Origin: a virus
Length of the DNA stretch: 42,682 nucleotides
Strand: one strand, 5' to 3'
IMG/VR virus record: IMGVR_UViG_3300031576_000122
Location: 1 to 42,682 of that record
The notes under the pieces were generated by a model. That model saw nothing but the letters and a program-made list of their open reading frames with translations, was not told the origin of the DNA and did not search any database. Shown in pieces: positions 8,430 to 16,149 of the stretch. Each line of letters opens with the position of its first letter. Position 1 is the stretch's first letter. Both the position numbers and the translations under genes were made by a program.

Positions 8430-9596
8430 ATGGCAGCGGAACCCGTACCACAGCAAGAAGCACAGCAAGCCGCCCGCGCAGGAGCGGGGGGAGTTGCAGC
8501 GCTCCAAGCGCTCGAGGCTGCGCTCGCGAGCGGGGACCCGCAGCGCATCGTCGGCACGGCGCAGCTGTTCGGCCCGTGGACGGTGCAAGCGGTGCAGGTG
8601 GCACCGGAAGAAGCGCTGGCCGCGATCCGCTCGCGGCTACAGGGCATGGGTATGCAGCCTCAGGACGTGCCCATAAGCGGCCCTGGCACGGGGTTCTTCG
8701 AGCAGGCTGGCGCGGGGCTCCAGGAGGGCCTACCTGGGCTCTACATGACGCCGCTGGCGCTGCCTGGGGCTGCTGCTCCACGAGGGCTGCGTGGAACGGC
8801 TGGGAGGCTCGCAGGGGGCGCTGTGGGGCCAGCCTTGGGGATGGTAGGTGGCAGCCTGATGTTGCGTGCAGCTCGCCCTGCGTCTGTGGCGTTGGCACGG
8901 CTGCTCGCAGGGCTCGGGTTTGGAACTGGCGAAGCTGGCACGGTTGCCGCAGGGCAGGCCATGCAGGGCGTGCCACTCGATCCTACGGCCATTGGTACGG
9001 CCGGCGCTCTAGGAGGGCTTCTGGGCGGTGCTGTAATGGCAAGACCACTCGTAGGTCCAATTCGTGCCGGGAGGGCCGCATTCAGGCAGGCAACGCGTCC
9101 TACGGGCATTCCTCAAGGGGTAGATCCACGGCAGCTCGTAGAAATAGCTGGGCAGGGCGTCTTTCGCCCTCCGCCTGGAATGCGGCCAGTTGGCATGCTC
9201 CGCGGCCCAGGGCCGAGGCTCGCGATGGGAAGGCCCGCCAAGGAGTTCAGGCGTGCGCTCAGGGGCGAGGAACGGGCATTTGTACGCAGGGGGATAGAAG
9301 CTGGGCAGCCAGGGCAGGTCTTTCCTCCCCCTCCGCCTGCGAAGCCCCCGAGGCCCGTGAAGGGGCAAGCTCCTGCGCCAGGCACGCAGCTTGCACCAGG
9401 CACGCAGAACGTATCGCTCACGGGCCAAGCCGTTACCCAGACGCAGGCCCGTCAGCCGATTTCCGCGCGCTTGGTAGCGCTACGAGAGCAAACAGCTGCG
9501 GAGAACCTGCGGCGTACGCGTGCGGCTGCGGATCTGGCCGAGCAGAAGCTCAAAGAACGCCTCAGGAGCGTACCGCCTCCACCGCGGAAGCCGTAA
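8430..9596 (+). CDS. Internal virion protein with glycine-zipper segments
   Basis: 388 aa, Ala/Gly/Pro-rich. The N-terminal third is helical (AGAGGVAALQALEAALASG). Two hydrophobic Gly-rich segments near 140-160 (GPALGMVGGSLMLRAARPA) and 190-205 (AGALGGLLGGAVMARPLVG) look membrane-active. A Pro-rich linker (PPPPPAKPPRP) near 300 leads to a charged helical C-terminus. Fits a podoviral ejection protein. It has its own leader with the 11-bp repeats, so it may be expressed apart from the genes before it. Confidence 0.6.
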   Translation: MAAEPVPQQEAQQAARAGAGGVAALQALEAALASGDPQRIVGTAQLFGPWTVQAVQVAPEEALAAIRSRLQGMGMQPQDVPISGPGTGFFEQAGAGLQEGLPGLYMTPLALPGAAAPRGLRGTAGRLAGGAVGPALGMVGGSLMLRAARPASVALARLLAGLGFGTGEAGTVAAGQAMQGVPLDPTAIGTAGALGGLLGGAVMARPLVGPIRAGRAAFRQATRPTGIPQGVDPRQLVEIAGQGVFRPPPGMRPVGMLRGPGPRLAMGRPAKEFRRALRGEERAFVRRGIEAGQPGQVFPPPPPAKPPRPVKGQAPAPGTQLAPGTQNVSLTGQAVTQTQARQPISARLVALREQTAAENLRRTRAAADLAEQKLKERLRSVPPPPRKP

Positions 9597-9603
9597 GAGA
9601 ATT

Positions 9604-11355
9604 ATGGCAGGCATTGGCCCCATTCTCGGTGCGCTTGGACGGCGGGTCGTAGGCCCGACAGGCGCAGTCGTACGCGAGGCAGCGACCCGTGCCGCGTCCC
9701 GTACGCCGTTTCTGCTCGAAGCGCGCATCCCGCTCCGCGTGCTCCAAGAGCAGGGCGGGGAGCATGGCGTGGCGATCGCCCGCGGGATCGAGAGTGCCCG
9801 GAGCACCGTGGAACGGGACCTTGGCCAGCTGCTCGACGATGTACTGCCTGGCGTGCGGTCGCTCCCGCCCGCGGATGCGCAGGCGTTCGGGAACATCCTG
9901 CGCACGGGTACGGGACCAGCAACGGCATCTGTTGCCCAGATCGTCGCCCGCGCGCAGCCGATCTTCCGCGAGGCAGCAGACGTGACCATCCGCGTAGGCA
10001 ATCAGCGCATGCCTGCCACGCCCGATGCACTCTTTGCCCGCGGGAAGCTCACCGGACGCATCACGGATGCGATTGAGCGTGATCCCGCAGCCCTCTTGAG
10101 CGTGCTTGCGGATGAGGCGACGGATCTTCGGCTCACGCGCCAGCTGCGCGCACTCCGCCCGAACGTGGAGGCGCTCCGTGGCCAGAATCAGGCGCTTGGC
10201 CGGTTCGCGGATACGATCCTGCAGCGGATCGCCACGCCGGCGGAGCCAAGCGAGTTCGCCAGCATGCTGCGGAACGTGAACGTTGCTACGCTGCTCGGAC
10301 GCGCGGTCATCCCGAACCTGTCACAGAGTGCGCTCACGGCATTGACCATCGGCATCCGCCCGACCGTGCGCGCCATCCTGGCCTCAGGAGGCGATGACGC
10401 AGCCCGGTTCGCGCTCAGGTCAGGGGCGATCCTGGAGAGCGTACAGGACGAGCTTCTAGGCGGCTTGGCGCGTAGTACTCCTAGTGAGCGTCGCGCCAGG
10501 TTCGTGCTGCGGGTGACGGGCTTCAACGCGGTCGAGCGCTTCAATCGGCGCGTGGGTGCGGTGGCTGCGCGTGAAGCGTTGCCGGAGCTGATCCGTGGCG
10601 CGGCACGCGGCAACGCTCGCGACCGGGCCATGCTCACACGGTTGGGGCTCGACGCGAACGATCTGCTGGCACGTGGGGGTGCGTTCACGGAGGATGAGGC
10701 GCTGCGCGCGGGCCAGCGGCTCTCTCGCCTGACGCAGTTCCGCGTGACACCAGAGGAGCTGCCAGAGTTCGCCACGCGTGGAGACCTCGGGCGCCTGCTC
10801 TTTCAGTTCAAGGGCTTTGCCGTGAAGGCGTTCGAGCTGATCCGCGACCAGGCGCGCCTTGACCCTGTGGGTACGTTCACTCGCGGTCTCGCGGTGCTGC
10901 CGGCCGCGGGCTTTGCCACACGTGCCGCACAAATCGCTGCAAACAACGCGCTGGCGCTCCGTGACCCTGAGCGCTTCCGGCAGCAGACGATGCGTGATTT
11001 CGAGCGTGCATTCGGGACGAACGTCTTCACCTTTCTCTGGGAGACCGTGCTCTCGGTTGGCGCGCTCGGCATCGTCGGCGACGTGCTCCGCTCTGCCGCG
11101 TTCGGTGTCGAGGGCGTGGCCGAGGCGCTTGGCGGACCCACGTTCAGTCTTGGCGCAGAAGCGGTCGTCGGCGCTGTACAGGCAACGACGCCACGGACGC
11201 GCCGCGGCCCGCTCGGCCCGGCGCCCGTACCCGTACAGGAGCGCCTGCGGCCGCTTGCCAAGCAGGTCGTCCGCCGCATACCTGCCTTCGGTCCCACCGT
11301 GTCACGAGAGCTGTTCCCGCCACGCACGCCGAGATCCCCATTCGGCAGGCTCTAG
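9604..11355 (+). CDS. Large internal virion protein
   Basis: 583 aa from ATG 9604; the open frame upstream of it lies within the previous gene. Mostly helical and Arg/Ala-rich. Notable segments: LGRAVIPNLSQSALTALTIG near 237, TGFNAVERFNRRVGAVAAR near 307 and LGRLLFQFKGFAVKAFELIR near 395, which recall large virion-associated or polyvalent proteins of other podoviruses. A hydrophobic stretch lies near 475-500 (FTFLWETVLSVGALGIVGDV). Largest of the internal protein group, directly before the endolysin. Probably the main ejection-core protein; no lytic motif seen inside it. Confidence 0.55.
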   Translation: MAGIGPILGALGRRVVGPTGAVVREAATRAASRTPFLLEARIPLRVLQEQGGEHGVAIARGIESARSTVERDLGQLLDDVLPGVRSLPPADAQAFGNILRTGTGPATASVAQIVARAQPIFREAADVTIRVGNQRMPATPDALFARGKLTGRITDAIERDPAALLSVLADEATDLRLTRQLRALRPNVEALRGQNQALGRFADTILQRIATPAEPSEFASMLRNVNVATLLGRAVIPNLSQSALTALTIGIRPTVRAILASGGDDAARFALRSGAILESVQDELLGGLARSTPSERRARFVLRVTGFNAVERFNRRVGAVAAREALPELIRGAARGNARDRAMLTRLGLDANDLLARGGAFTEDEALRAGQRLSRLTQFRVTPEELPEFATRGDLGRLLFQFKGFAVKAFELIRDQARLDPVGTFTRGLAVLPAAGFATRAAQIAANNALALRDPERFRQQTMRDFERAFGTNVFTFLWETVLSVGALGIVGDVLRSAAFGVEGVAEALGGPTFSLGAEAVVGAVQATTPRTRRGPLGPAPVPVQERLRPLAKQVVRRIPAFGPTVSRELFPPRTPRSPFGRL

Positions 11356-11357
11356 GT

Positions 11358-11750
11358 ATGATGCCTGACAGACACGAGAGCACTGTCACCTTGACACTCG
11401 TCGAGAAGCAGCATCTCTTCACGCAGCTCGTCGCCCGTCTCATCGAGTATGCTGCGGAGCGTGGATACGGCGTTGCGTTCGGCGATGCGTGGCGCTCGCC
11501 CGAGGAAGCAGAGCGGCTGTCGAATGCGGGACGTGGCTCAGCGCGCTCGCTCCATTGCGAGCGACTCGCCATTGATCTCGTGCTGCGCACACGGAACGAG
11601 AACGGTACATGGACGTATTTGAGCGCGACGGAGGACTACGCTATCCTTGGCACGGAATGGAAGCGGCTGCACGACCTCTGCCGATGGGGCGGAGATTTCA
11701 GCAGGCCGGATGGCAACCATTTTGCGCTGACACACGACGGGCGAGCGTAG
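11358..11750 (+). CDS. Endolysin, M15-type D,D/L,D-peptidase
   Basis: 130 aa, two nt after the previous stop. The M15/VanY zinc signature is complete: SLHCERLAIDL at 64-74 gives the first His (66) and the Asp (73), and WGGDFSRPDGNHF at 110-122 gives the second His (121). It would cleave peptide cross-links in peptidoglycan. No signal peptide, so it needs a holin for release. It starts the lysis cluster. Two adjacent ATG codons (11358, 11361) are possible starts. Confidence 0.88.
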   Translation: MMPDRHESTVTLTLVEKQHLFTQLVARLIEYAAERGYGVAFGDAWRSPEEAERLSNAGRGSARSLHCERLAIDLVLRTRNENGTWTYLSATEDYAILGTEWKRLHDLCRWGGDFSRPDGNHFALTHDGRA

Positions 11751-11751
11751 C

Positions 11752-12051
11752 GTGGTAAAGAAAGCGACATCCAACGGCATGGGCGGAGCGCAGATCGTGC
11801 AAATTCTCGTCGGCGTGCTCGTCATGCTGCTCTCGGGTGGTGTCGCATGGATTCGCTCCGACGTGAGTGCGACCGAACACCGCGTCGAGCAGCTCGAGAA
11901 CACGTACCATGAGGTCGATAAGAAGGCGGAGAGCATCAAAAAGGACGTGGACCGCATCGACGAGCGCACCAAGCGCATCGAGCAGCAGCAAGAACAGCAG
12001 CTCAACGTCCTTGAACGCATCGAGCGGAACACTAGCAAGGGAGAGCGGTAG
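11752..12051 (+). CDS. Membrane-anchored coiled-coil protein (possible spanin or holin partner)
   Basis: 99 aa from GTG 11752, one nt after the endolysin stop. One N-terminal membrane helix (residues 14-34, VQILVGVLVMLLSGGVAWI) is followed by a long coiled coil rich in Glu, Lys, Arg and Gln. This is the architecture of an inner-membrane spanin (Rz-like), but small holin-associated proteins look similar. No separate outer spanin was recognised. A protein of similar layout is encoded at 28044-28349. Confidence 0.6.
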   Translation: MVKKATSNGMGGAQIVQILVGVLVMLLSGGVAWIRSDVSATEHRVEQLENTYHEVDKKAESIKKDVDRIDERTKRIEQQQEQQLNVLERIERNTSKGER

Positions 12052-12058
12052 GCTCTCC
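12040..12058 (+). terminator. Hairpin spanning the stop codon
   Basis: GGAGAGC and GCTCTCC form a 7-bp stem with loop GGTAG that contains the stop codon of the coiled-coil gene. No U-run follows. It may limit read-through or stabilise the upstream message; role unproven. Confidence 0.35.
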
Positions 12059-12106
12059 TGGGCGCAGCGTACGGTCGCACGGATCGTCATACGGAGGGTG
12101 CTTCAC

Positions 12107-12269
12107 ATGAATTGGCTCGCAGGAAAGAAGACGTACATCGTATCCGCGGCTGCAGCGGGCATCATCTTCCTGCGTTCTGCAGGCTTCATCGCCGACGGCG
12201 AATACGCTGTTGGCGCTCTTTGGCGCGGCGGGCTTGGCGACGCTGCGTGCAGGCGTGGGGGGCAAGTAG
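12107..12269 (+). CDS. Holin-like small membrane protein, apparent frameshift
   Basis: From ATG 12107 (ACGGAGG upstream) the frame reads MNWLAGKKTYIVSAAAAGI and on to GEYA, a hydrophobic start like small phage holin-like proteins. Near 12205 it then turns into an unrelated Arg/Cys-rich tail. Shifting to the +1 frame gives LALFGAAGLATLRAGVGGK and a stop at 12267-12269, one nt before the next ATG. The LRAG-type ending is the one expected for this family. So the gene is either broken by one extra base (or an assembly error) or uses a programmed +1 shift. The corrected product is about 53 aa. Confidence 0.6.
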
Positions 12270-12270
12270 C

Positions 12271-12807
12271 ATGTGGAAGCTGTTGGGCGCGGTCGCATTC
12301 GTGGGCATGCTGACGCTCTGGGGCGCGGGCGCAGGCGCATCGGGAGAGTACTGTGCAGAATGCGTCGAGCACGTGAAGCAGGTCGATAGCGTGAAATGGG
12401 TCGAGACGTGTGAGCATGCGTGGTACGTACACGATATCGTCGAGCCCGCACTCGGGAAGATTCGCGCTGCATGCGCGGCGGAATGCGCCGCGGAATGCGC
12501 GCAGAGCTGCTCATGTGCGTTTGAGTGCCCTGATTGCACGTGCGAGTGCCCCGAGAGCGTCGAGTGCACGAATCCGCCCGCGTGCCCCGATCCCACGCAG
12601 TTCTACAACGATCTTGCAGTTGGCCTCTACGGCATGGCGTGGGACTGTCAGGGCCGTGGGCTCTTCATGCACTTCCGCACGTCCCGAAGTGGCAAGGGCT
12701 GGCGCGCCTGGTGCGGCAAGAGCGACCGCAACCCGTTCCCCGTCGAGCTGGAGAACATCCGGCAGGTCTTGGACGAGCTGCGGGCACAGGGGTACCCGCT
12801 GCGGTAG
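12271..12807 (+). CDS. Exported cysteine-rich protein
   Basis: 178 aa. N-terminus MWKLLGAVAFVGMLTLWGAG followed by AGASGEYC looks like a Sec signal peptide with cleavage near 23-25. Residues 28-110 are very Cys-rich, with repeated C-A-A-E-C and C-E-C-P patterns, so several disulfides are likely after export. The C-terminal 60 residues are a compact charged domain (GKGWRAWCGKSDRNPFPVE). It lies one nt after the holin-like gene in the lysis cluster. It could act in the periplasm during lysis, or be an outer-surface protein. No family recognised. Confidence 0.6.
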   Translation: MWKLLGAVAFVGMLTLWGAGAGASGEYCAECVEHVKQVDSVKWVETCEHAWYVHDIVEPALGKIRAACAAECAAECAQSCSCAFECPDCTCECPESVECTNPPACPDPTQFYNDLAVGLYGMAWDCQGRGLFMHFRTSRSGKGWRAWCGKSDRNPFPVELENIRQVLDELRAQGYPLR

Positions 12808-12873
12808 GGGATGGAGTAGGCTATCCACCGGCTGCGTACGGCATTCTCAAGAATAGGAATGCTGGAGTACAAA

Positions 12874-13536
12874 ATGGAGCACACGCACCCGAACCAGTTG
12901 AAGCGCGACGAACTGGAGATGGTCCAAGCGAACGCACTACGCTCATGGAAAGCCAACCTGTGGCTCGATCAGATGCGTCCCGCTGAAGCACTGCGTCTCG
13001 AACAGCAGCCCATGGACGAGGTATGGCTCGACCTCACTGCTGGCTCGGAGACGTCAGAGCAGGTGCCGGGAGCATGTGCGGTAGGCCCATTCTCGCCTCC
13101 TGCCTCTCATGGCAACCCGAACGCAATAGCAGGCATTCCTGCGCAGGTGGATATCCCCGAACGTGCCGTGGACATACGCTGGGACATTCGGGATGGCATC
13201 CCAGCTGAAGCACGGACCATTGATCGGGCGTGGATAGGCCGCGGAGCGCTCTCCAAGGGCACGGATCTCTTCCGTGGCATGCTCGCCAAGGAGCTTGGGC
13301 GCACGATCGTCGGGAATGGCATTGTCATGCTGCGGGATACCGAAGAAGGTGTGTCCAAATTTGTACCGCTGCTCGAGGACGTGGGCTTCAGCGTTGAGGG
13401 TACGAGTGCAGGTAAGACGCGTCGCCTTCGCCTCCTTGCTGCGCGTACGCGCCTGGCAGACCTCCAGCTCCCCATCGACCAGCGTGTGTTCGGTGAGCGC
13501 GTCCCGCTCATGCCACGTAGGCCATTCATACCGTAG
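12874..13536 (+). CDS. Hypothetical protein, last rightward gene of the left arm
   Basis: 220 aa from ATG 12874, preferred because TGGAG lies 7 nt upstream; an in-frame ATG at 12859 lacks a well-spaced site. The middle is Pro-rich. The C-terminal half has mixed alpha/beta character (RTIVGNGIVMLRDTEEGVSK near 145). No family recognised. It converges with the leftward operon, with only 3 nt between the two stop codons. Confidence 0.55.
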   Translation: MEHTHPNQLKRDELEMVQANALRSWKANLWLDQMRPAEALRLEQQPMDEVWLDLTAGSETSEQVPGACAVGPFSPPASHGNPNAIAGIPAQVDIPERAVDIRWDIRDGIPAEARTIDRAWIGRGALSKGTDLFRGMLAKELGRTIVGNGIVMLRDTEEGVSKFVPLLEDVGFSVEGTSAGKTRRLRLLAARTRLADLQLPIDQRVFGERVPLMPRRPFIP

Positions 13537-13553
13537 GTCTCAGTACCTCACGG
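13531..13553. terminator. Convergent hairpin between the two transcription directions
   Basis: CCGT-AGGT pairs with ACCT-(C)-ACGG around a 6-nt loop, with one bulged base. It lies exactly where the rightward lysis operon and the leftward early operon meet, so it could end both transcripts. No T-run on either side. Confidence 0.35.
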
Positions 13554-13719
13554 CCCCTTCCTGCGCGCGCAGCCACGCGGCCAGTGCATCCGGTGCGAAG
13601 CGTAAAGCCTTGCCGACCTTCTGGAAGGGGATCTGCCGTCGTGCCACCCACGTGTAGAGGGTCGCGCGCTTGACGCGCAGCAGGTCGGCCGTTTCCTCGA
13701 CGGTGAGCAGACGCTCCAT
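13540..13719 (-). CDS. Excisionase/MerR-like helix-turn-helix protein
   Basis: 59 aa. The sequence LLTVEETADLLRVKRATLYT followed by WVARRQIPFQKVGKALRF is a clear HTH_17 (excisionase, MerR-like winged helix) pattern: recognition helix, W-x-x-R-x-x-I-P wing and R-F basic strand. Binds DNA, probably as a small regulator or recombination directionality factor. No integrase is visible in the genome, so regulation is more likely than excision. It is the last gene of the leftward operon. Confidence 0.8.
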   Translation of the reverse strand: MERLLTVEETADLLRVKRATLYTWVARRQIPFQKVGKALRFAPDALAAWLRAQEGAVRY

Positions 13720-13800
13720 TGCCCCCGTCCTTACCAGACGGCGAGCGATGCGCCTTTCACGGAAACGGGGCGTATTTGGGGGAACGAAGTGGCAGTCGTA

Positions 13801-14097
13801 CTACCCATGTGGCTCCCCCCACGCTGGCATCATTTCGACATCAGGCGTGAGATCCCCGTCCGGTAGGATCACGGCGAGTACATGCTGAAGCCGTGCATAC
13901 TCTGCCGCTTTCATTGCGTAGAGCCCTGGATCAGTCCTGCGCCACATTTCCAGGTCTCTGTTGGCCGTTTTCAGCAACGTATCACGCAGCAGCCGAAGCA
14001 CGCGTGCATCATCAGTCGAGCCGATCGGAATCGTCTGCGTATTCTCGAACCCCATCCCGTGTGGCCGGTATACAAGTACTGCTTCTACGAGCGCCAT
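13801..14097 (-). CDS. Small hypothetical early protein
   Basis: 98 aa; AGGAGGG lies upstream of the ATG. The N-terminus is beta-like (ALVEAVLVYRPHGMGFENT), the middle helical (DARVLRLLRDTLLKTANRD) and the C-terminus Pro/acidic. No family recognised. Part of the leftward early operon. Confidence 0.6.
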   Translation of the reverse strand: MALVEAVLVYRPHGMGFENTQTIPIGSTDDARVLRLLRDTLLKTANRDLEMWRRTDPGLYAMKAAEYARLQHVLAVILPDGDLTPDVEMMPAWGEPHG

Positions 14098-14110
14098 GTC
14101 GCATACCCTC

Positions 14111-14326
14111 CTAGAACTTGAGGCTTAGCTGCTTCCCAGTCCCTGCGTCCTTCTTCACTCGTTGCTCAACGCTGCGCCACATTTCCCTGACCGTTGGCGC
14201 GGTGGTCATGGCAATCGGTCTCCAATGCTCGTCATACGGCTCATAGAGCCAGACGTGCCCGCTTGCATCGAGCCCGAAGAGGTCTCCATGTGCTCCTGCC
14301 AGCTGTATGAAGCATATCCCTTCCAT
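14111..14326 (-). CDS. Small hypothetical early protein
   Basis: 71 aa from ATG 14326, chosen for GAAGGAG upstream. The segment LFGLDASGHVWLYEPYDEHW resembles a small beta-sheet fold seen in many phage proteins of unknown role (a strand with DxxGxVWxY). C-terminus is basic. The start lies 5 nt before the upstream gene's stop region. Function unknown. Confidence 0.6.
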   Translation of the reverse strand: MEGICFIQLAGAHGDLFGLDASGHVWLYEPYDEHWRPIAMTTAPTVREMWRSVEQRVKKDAGTGKQLSLKF

Positions 14327-14331
14327 GCGTG

Positions 14332-14511
14332 CTACTCCTTCCCGTGTCCGTACCACAGTATCGCGTCGTGAATGGCCAGAAGGGCACTGACCATTGCCGT
14401 GCCCAAAACCGCAGCGAGCTGAAGCGCGGCACCTGGGATCGTCAAAGATTCGTTGGCGAAGACCTCGGTGATTCTCTGGTCCAGCACGTCGAGCGCTTCT
14501 TTCGTGTCCAT
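14332..14511 (-). CDS. Small protein with hydrophobic helix
   Basis: 59 aa; GGGAGGAG precedes the ATG by about 6 nt. N-terminal 20 residues are charged (MDTKEALDVLDQRITEVFAN). Residues 26-51 are hydrophobic (GAALQLAAVLGTAMVSALLA) and could cross the membrane. Ends in YGHGKE. Possibly a membrane-associated early protein; no family recognised. Confidence 0.55.
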   Translation of the reverse strand: MDTKEALDVLDQRITEVFANESLTIPGAALQLAAVLGTAMVSALLAIHDAILWYGHGKE

Positions 14512-14536
14512 CTGCTACTCCTCCCAGTTCTGTAGA

Positions 14537-14869
14537 TCACTCGGCTGGCCACAACCGTCCGCTACAGTGGTCCAGCGCCCAGCAGAGATTGCGCTGCGTG
14601 AGACAGTAATCGCGCTCCATCGTGCTCCACGGCAGATCGCACCAGGCGGTCATGAGCCGCCATGTGTCCTGACAGCTCATCCCATCTGGCTCTGTAATAC
14701 CAGACGTTTCTGGTGGGTGATCAACGTTGCAGGCAAACCCATCGCGCCAGAAGTCGCGCGGCTCGAACGTGATCCTTGAGTCTATCTCGATCTCGGCCGA
14801 GCACGCCGGACCCGCTGACAGCAGCAGCACTCCAAGAATCAGAACAACTGGGCACACGGTCGTCGTCAT
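14537..14869 (-). CDS. Small exported Cys-containing protein
   Basis: 110 aa. Signal peptide VVLILGVLLLSAGPACSAE at the N-terminus with likely cleavage after CSA. The mature part has several Cys and the block CQDTWRLMTAWCDLPWST near 65. A similar block occurs in the anchored protein at 20005-20337, so the two are probably related by duplication. ATG overlaps the helicase gene stop (TGATG). Exported early proteins of phages can alter the cell surface, for example in superinfection exclusion; that role is inference. Confidence 0.65.
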   Translation of the reverse strand: MTTTVCPVVLILGVLLLSAGPACSAEIEIDSRITFEPRDFWRDGFACNVDHPPETSGITEPDGMSCQDTWRLMTAWCDLPWSTMERDYCLTQRNLCWALDHCSGRLWPAE

Positions 14870-16149
14870 CAGTGGTCATCCTTCTCCTTTTCGCGTACAC
14901 TCTCTGCCGTTGGAATGCGCCCATCTTCCATGCACTGCTTCACCTGCGCCATCGAGAGCTTCACGCGTGCCGCACGTTTTCCGCGTGCGCCAAAGTCCTT
15001 CAACTGAATCCGATCGTGGAGCTGCAACGTCTCCATGACGATCTTGAACTGCCGCGCGCTCAAGTGCAGCTTCCGCGACACGTCAGACACGAACGCCCAC
15101 CCGCCATTGCGCCAATCCCCATACCGGATGAACGCTTGCTCCACGCGGTCAGCGATCGCGATCTCCGTCTCGCTCGCGAACTCCTTCGTTGCCTGCTTGT
15201 GCCGTGCTTCGACGTCATCCAGCAATGCCAGCGCTGCCTGCGCACGCTCCCGCGTGATCTGCCGATCTCCTTCGGCATGTGTCATAATGCACGCAAGACG
15301 CAGGAGGTGTGCATGCTTCCGCGCGGGCCACCCGCTGTGCTTCACGGCATCGTCGGTGAGCTTCTGCGTGGCCTCAAACTGTACGTGATACCAGGACTCG
15401 TACCACGCGGCTGCATCCTTCGCCAGCTGCACCCGTCCAGAGAACTTGCACATCCGCTCCTGCATGTCCGTGTGCAATGCCTGGCTCAGCTCATACGTCC
15501 ACTTGGGCACGGGACGCACGCCCGGATTCGCATGCCGTGGCCCGGGCTCGTAGACGAGCACGAGCCTCCCCATGAATCCTGCCGTGCGGACGTGATCGGG
15601 TACTTCATGCGCAAGTCCCGTCGGCGTGGTCGCTGCGAGCATGCCCACGCATGCGTTATGCAAATCCGTAATCCCGTGCGTAATCGTGAGCCGTTGCCGG
15701 TCTCCGCTCGGCGCGTCATTCAGCGCTGTGACCGCTGTGGCCATGCCTTCGTTGTATCGTGCCTTCGAGAAGAACACGCCCAGCTCCTCGCTCACGATCA
15801 GCCCAATACAGTCTGGCCGCGGTTCTCCGCGCGGCTGCGCTCGTTCGAGCGAACGGTACAGCCCTTCAGGCGACGTGCCCGTCGGCACGATCTTCGTGTG
15901 CGCCAGCGGCTCGATGAATTCAATGGCGCGGAGCATGGCGCTCGTCTTCCGCGACACGGCACTCTCGCTGACGAGCACGGTCATCACCTGCGCAGGATAG
16001 AGCGTGCTGAAATCCTCCAGCATGAAATAGACCTTCCGGCCGAGTGCATGTCCAAGCACAGCAACCGCAGACCAAAAATGGAAGCTCGTCGGCGCTTCCT
16101 GCCGATCCGTTAAGCGCAAGTACGCAGAGAGCCACGAGAGCCCCTTCAC
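14869..16149 (-). CDS. DUF3987-like replicative ATPase (primase/helicase-type)
   Basis: 426 aa from GTG 16149, which overlaps the polymerase stop as GTGA; an ATG 96 nt earlier would extend over 100 nt into the polymerase gene and adds only an Arg-rich tail. The N-terminus WLSAYLRLTDRQEAPTSFHF then TVLVSESAVSRKTSAMLRA (57-75) matches the DUF3987 pattern, where the P-loop is degenerate. Walker B-like GLIVSEELGVFF near 117. The long helical C-terminus may bind DNA. Its pairing with the polymerase suggests replication. The degenerate P-loop leaves ATPase activity uncertain. Confidence 0.65.
   Translation of the reverse strand: MKGLSWLSAYLRLTDRQEAPTSFHFWSAVAVLGHALGRKVYFMLEDFSTLYPAQVMTVLVSESAVSRKTSAMLRAIEFIEPLAHTKIVPTGTSPEGLYRSLERAQPRGEPRPDCIGLIVSEELGVFFSKARYNEGMATAVTALNDAPSGDRQRLTITHGITDLHNACVGMLAATTPTGLAHEVPDHVRTAGFMGRLVLVYEPGPRHANPGVRPVPKWTYELSQALHTDMQERMCKFSGRVQLAKDAAAWYESWYHVQFEATQKLTDDAVKHSGWPARKHAHLLRLACIMTHAEGDRQITRERAQAALALLDDVEARHKQATKEFASETEIAIADRVEQAFIRYGDWRNGGWAFVSDVSRKLHLSARQFKIVMETLQLHDRIQLKDFGARGKRAARVKLSMAQVKQCMEDGRIPTAESVREKEKDDH

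Noticed and set aside
8411-9652. 413-codon alternative plus frame over the 388-aa internal protein
   Set aside because: Ser/Gly/Arg-rich shadow; the 8430 frame has a better start and glycine-zipper segments seen in ejection proteins.
12112-12270. Extended start of the Cys-rich gene upstream of ATG 12271
   Set aside because: The upstream residues are Arg/His-rich and overlap the holin-like gene; ATG 12271 gives a signal peptide right at the start.
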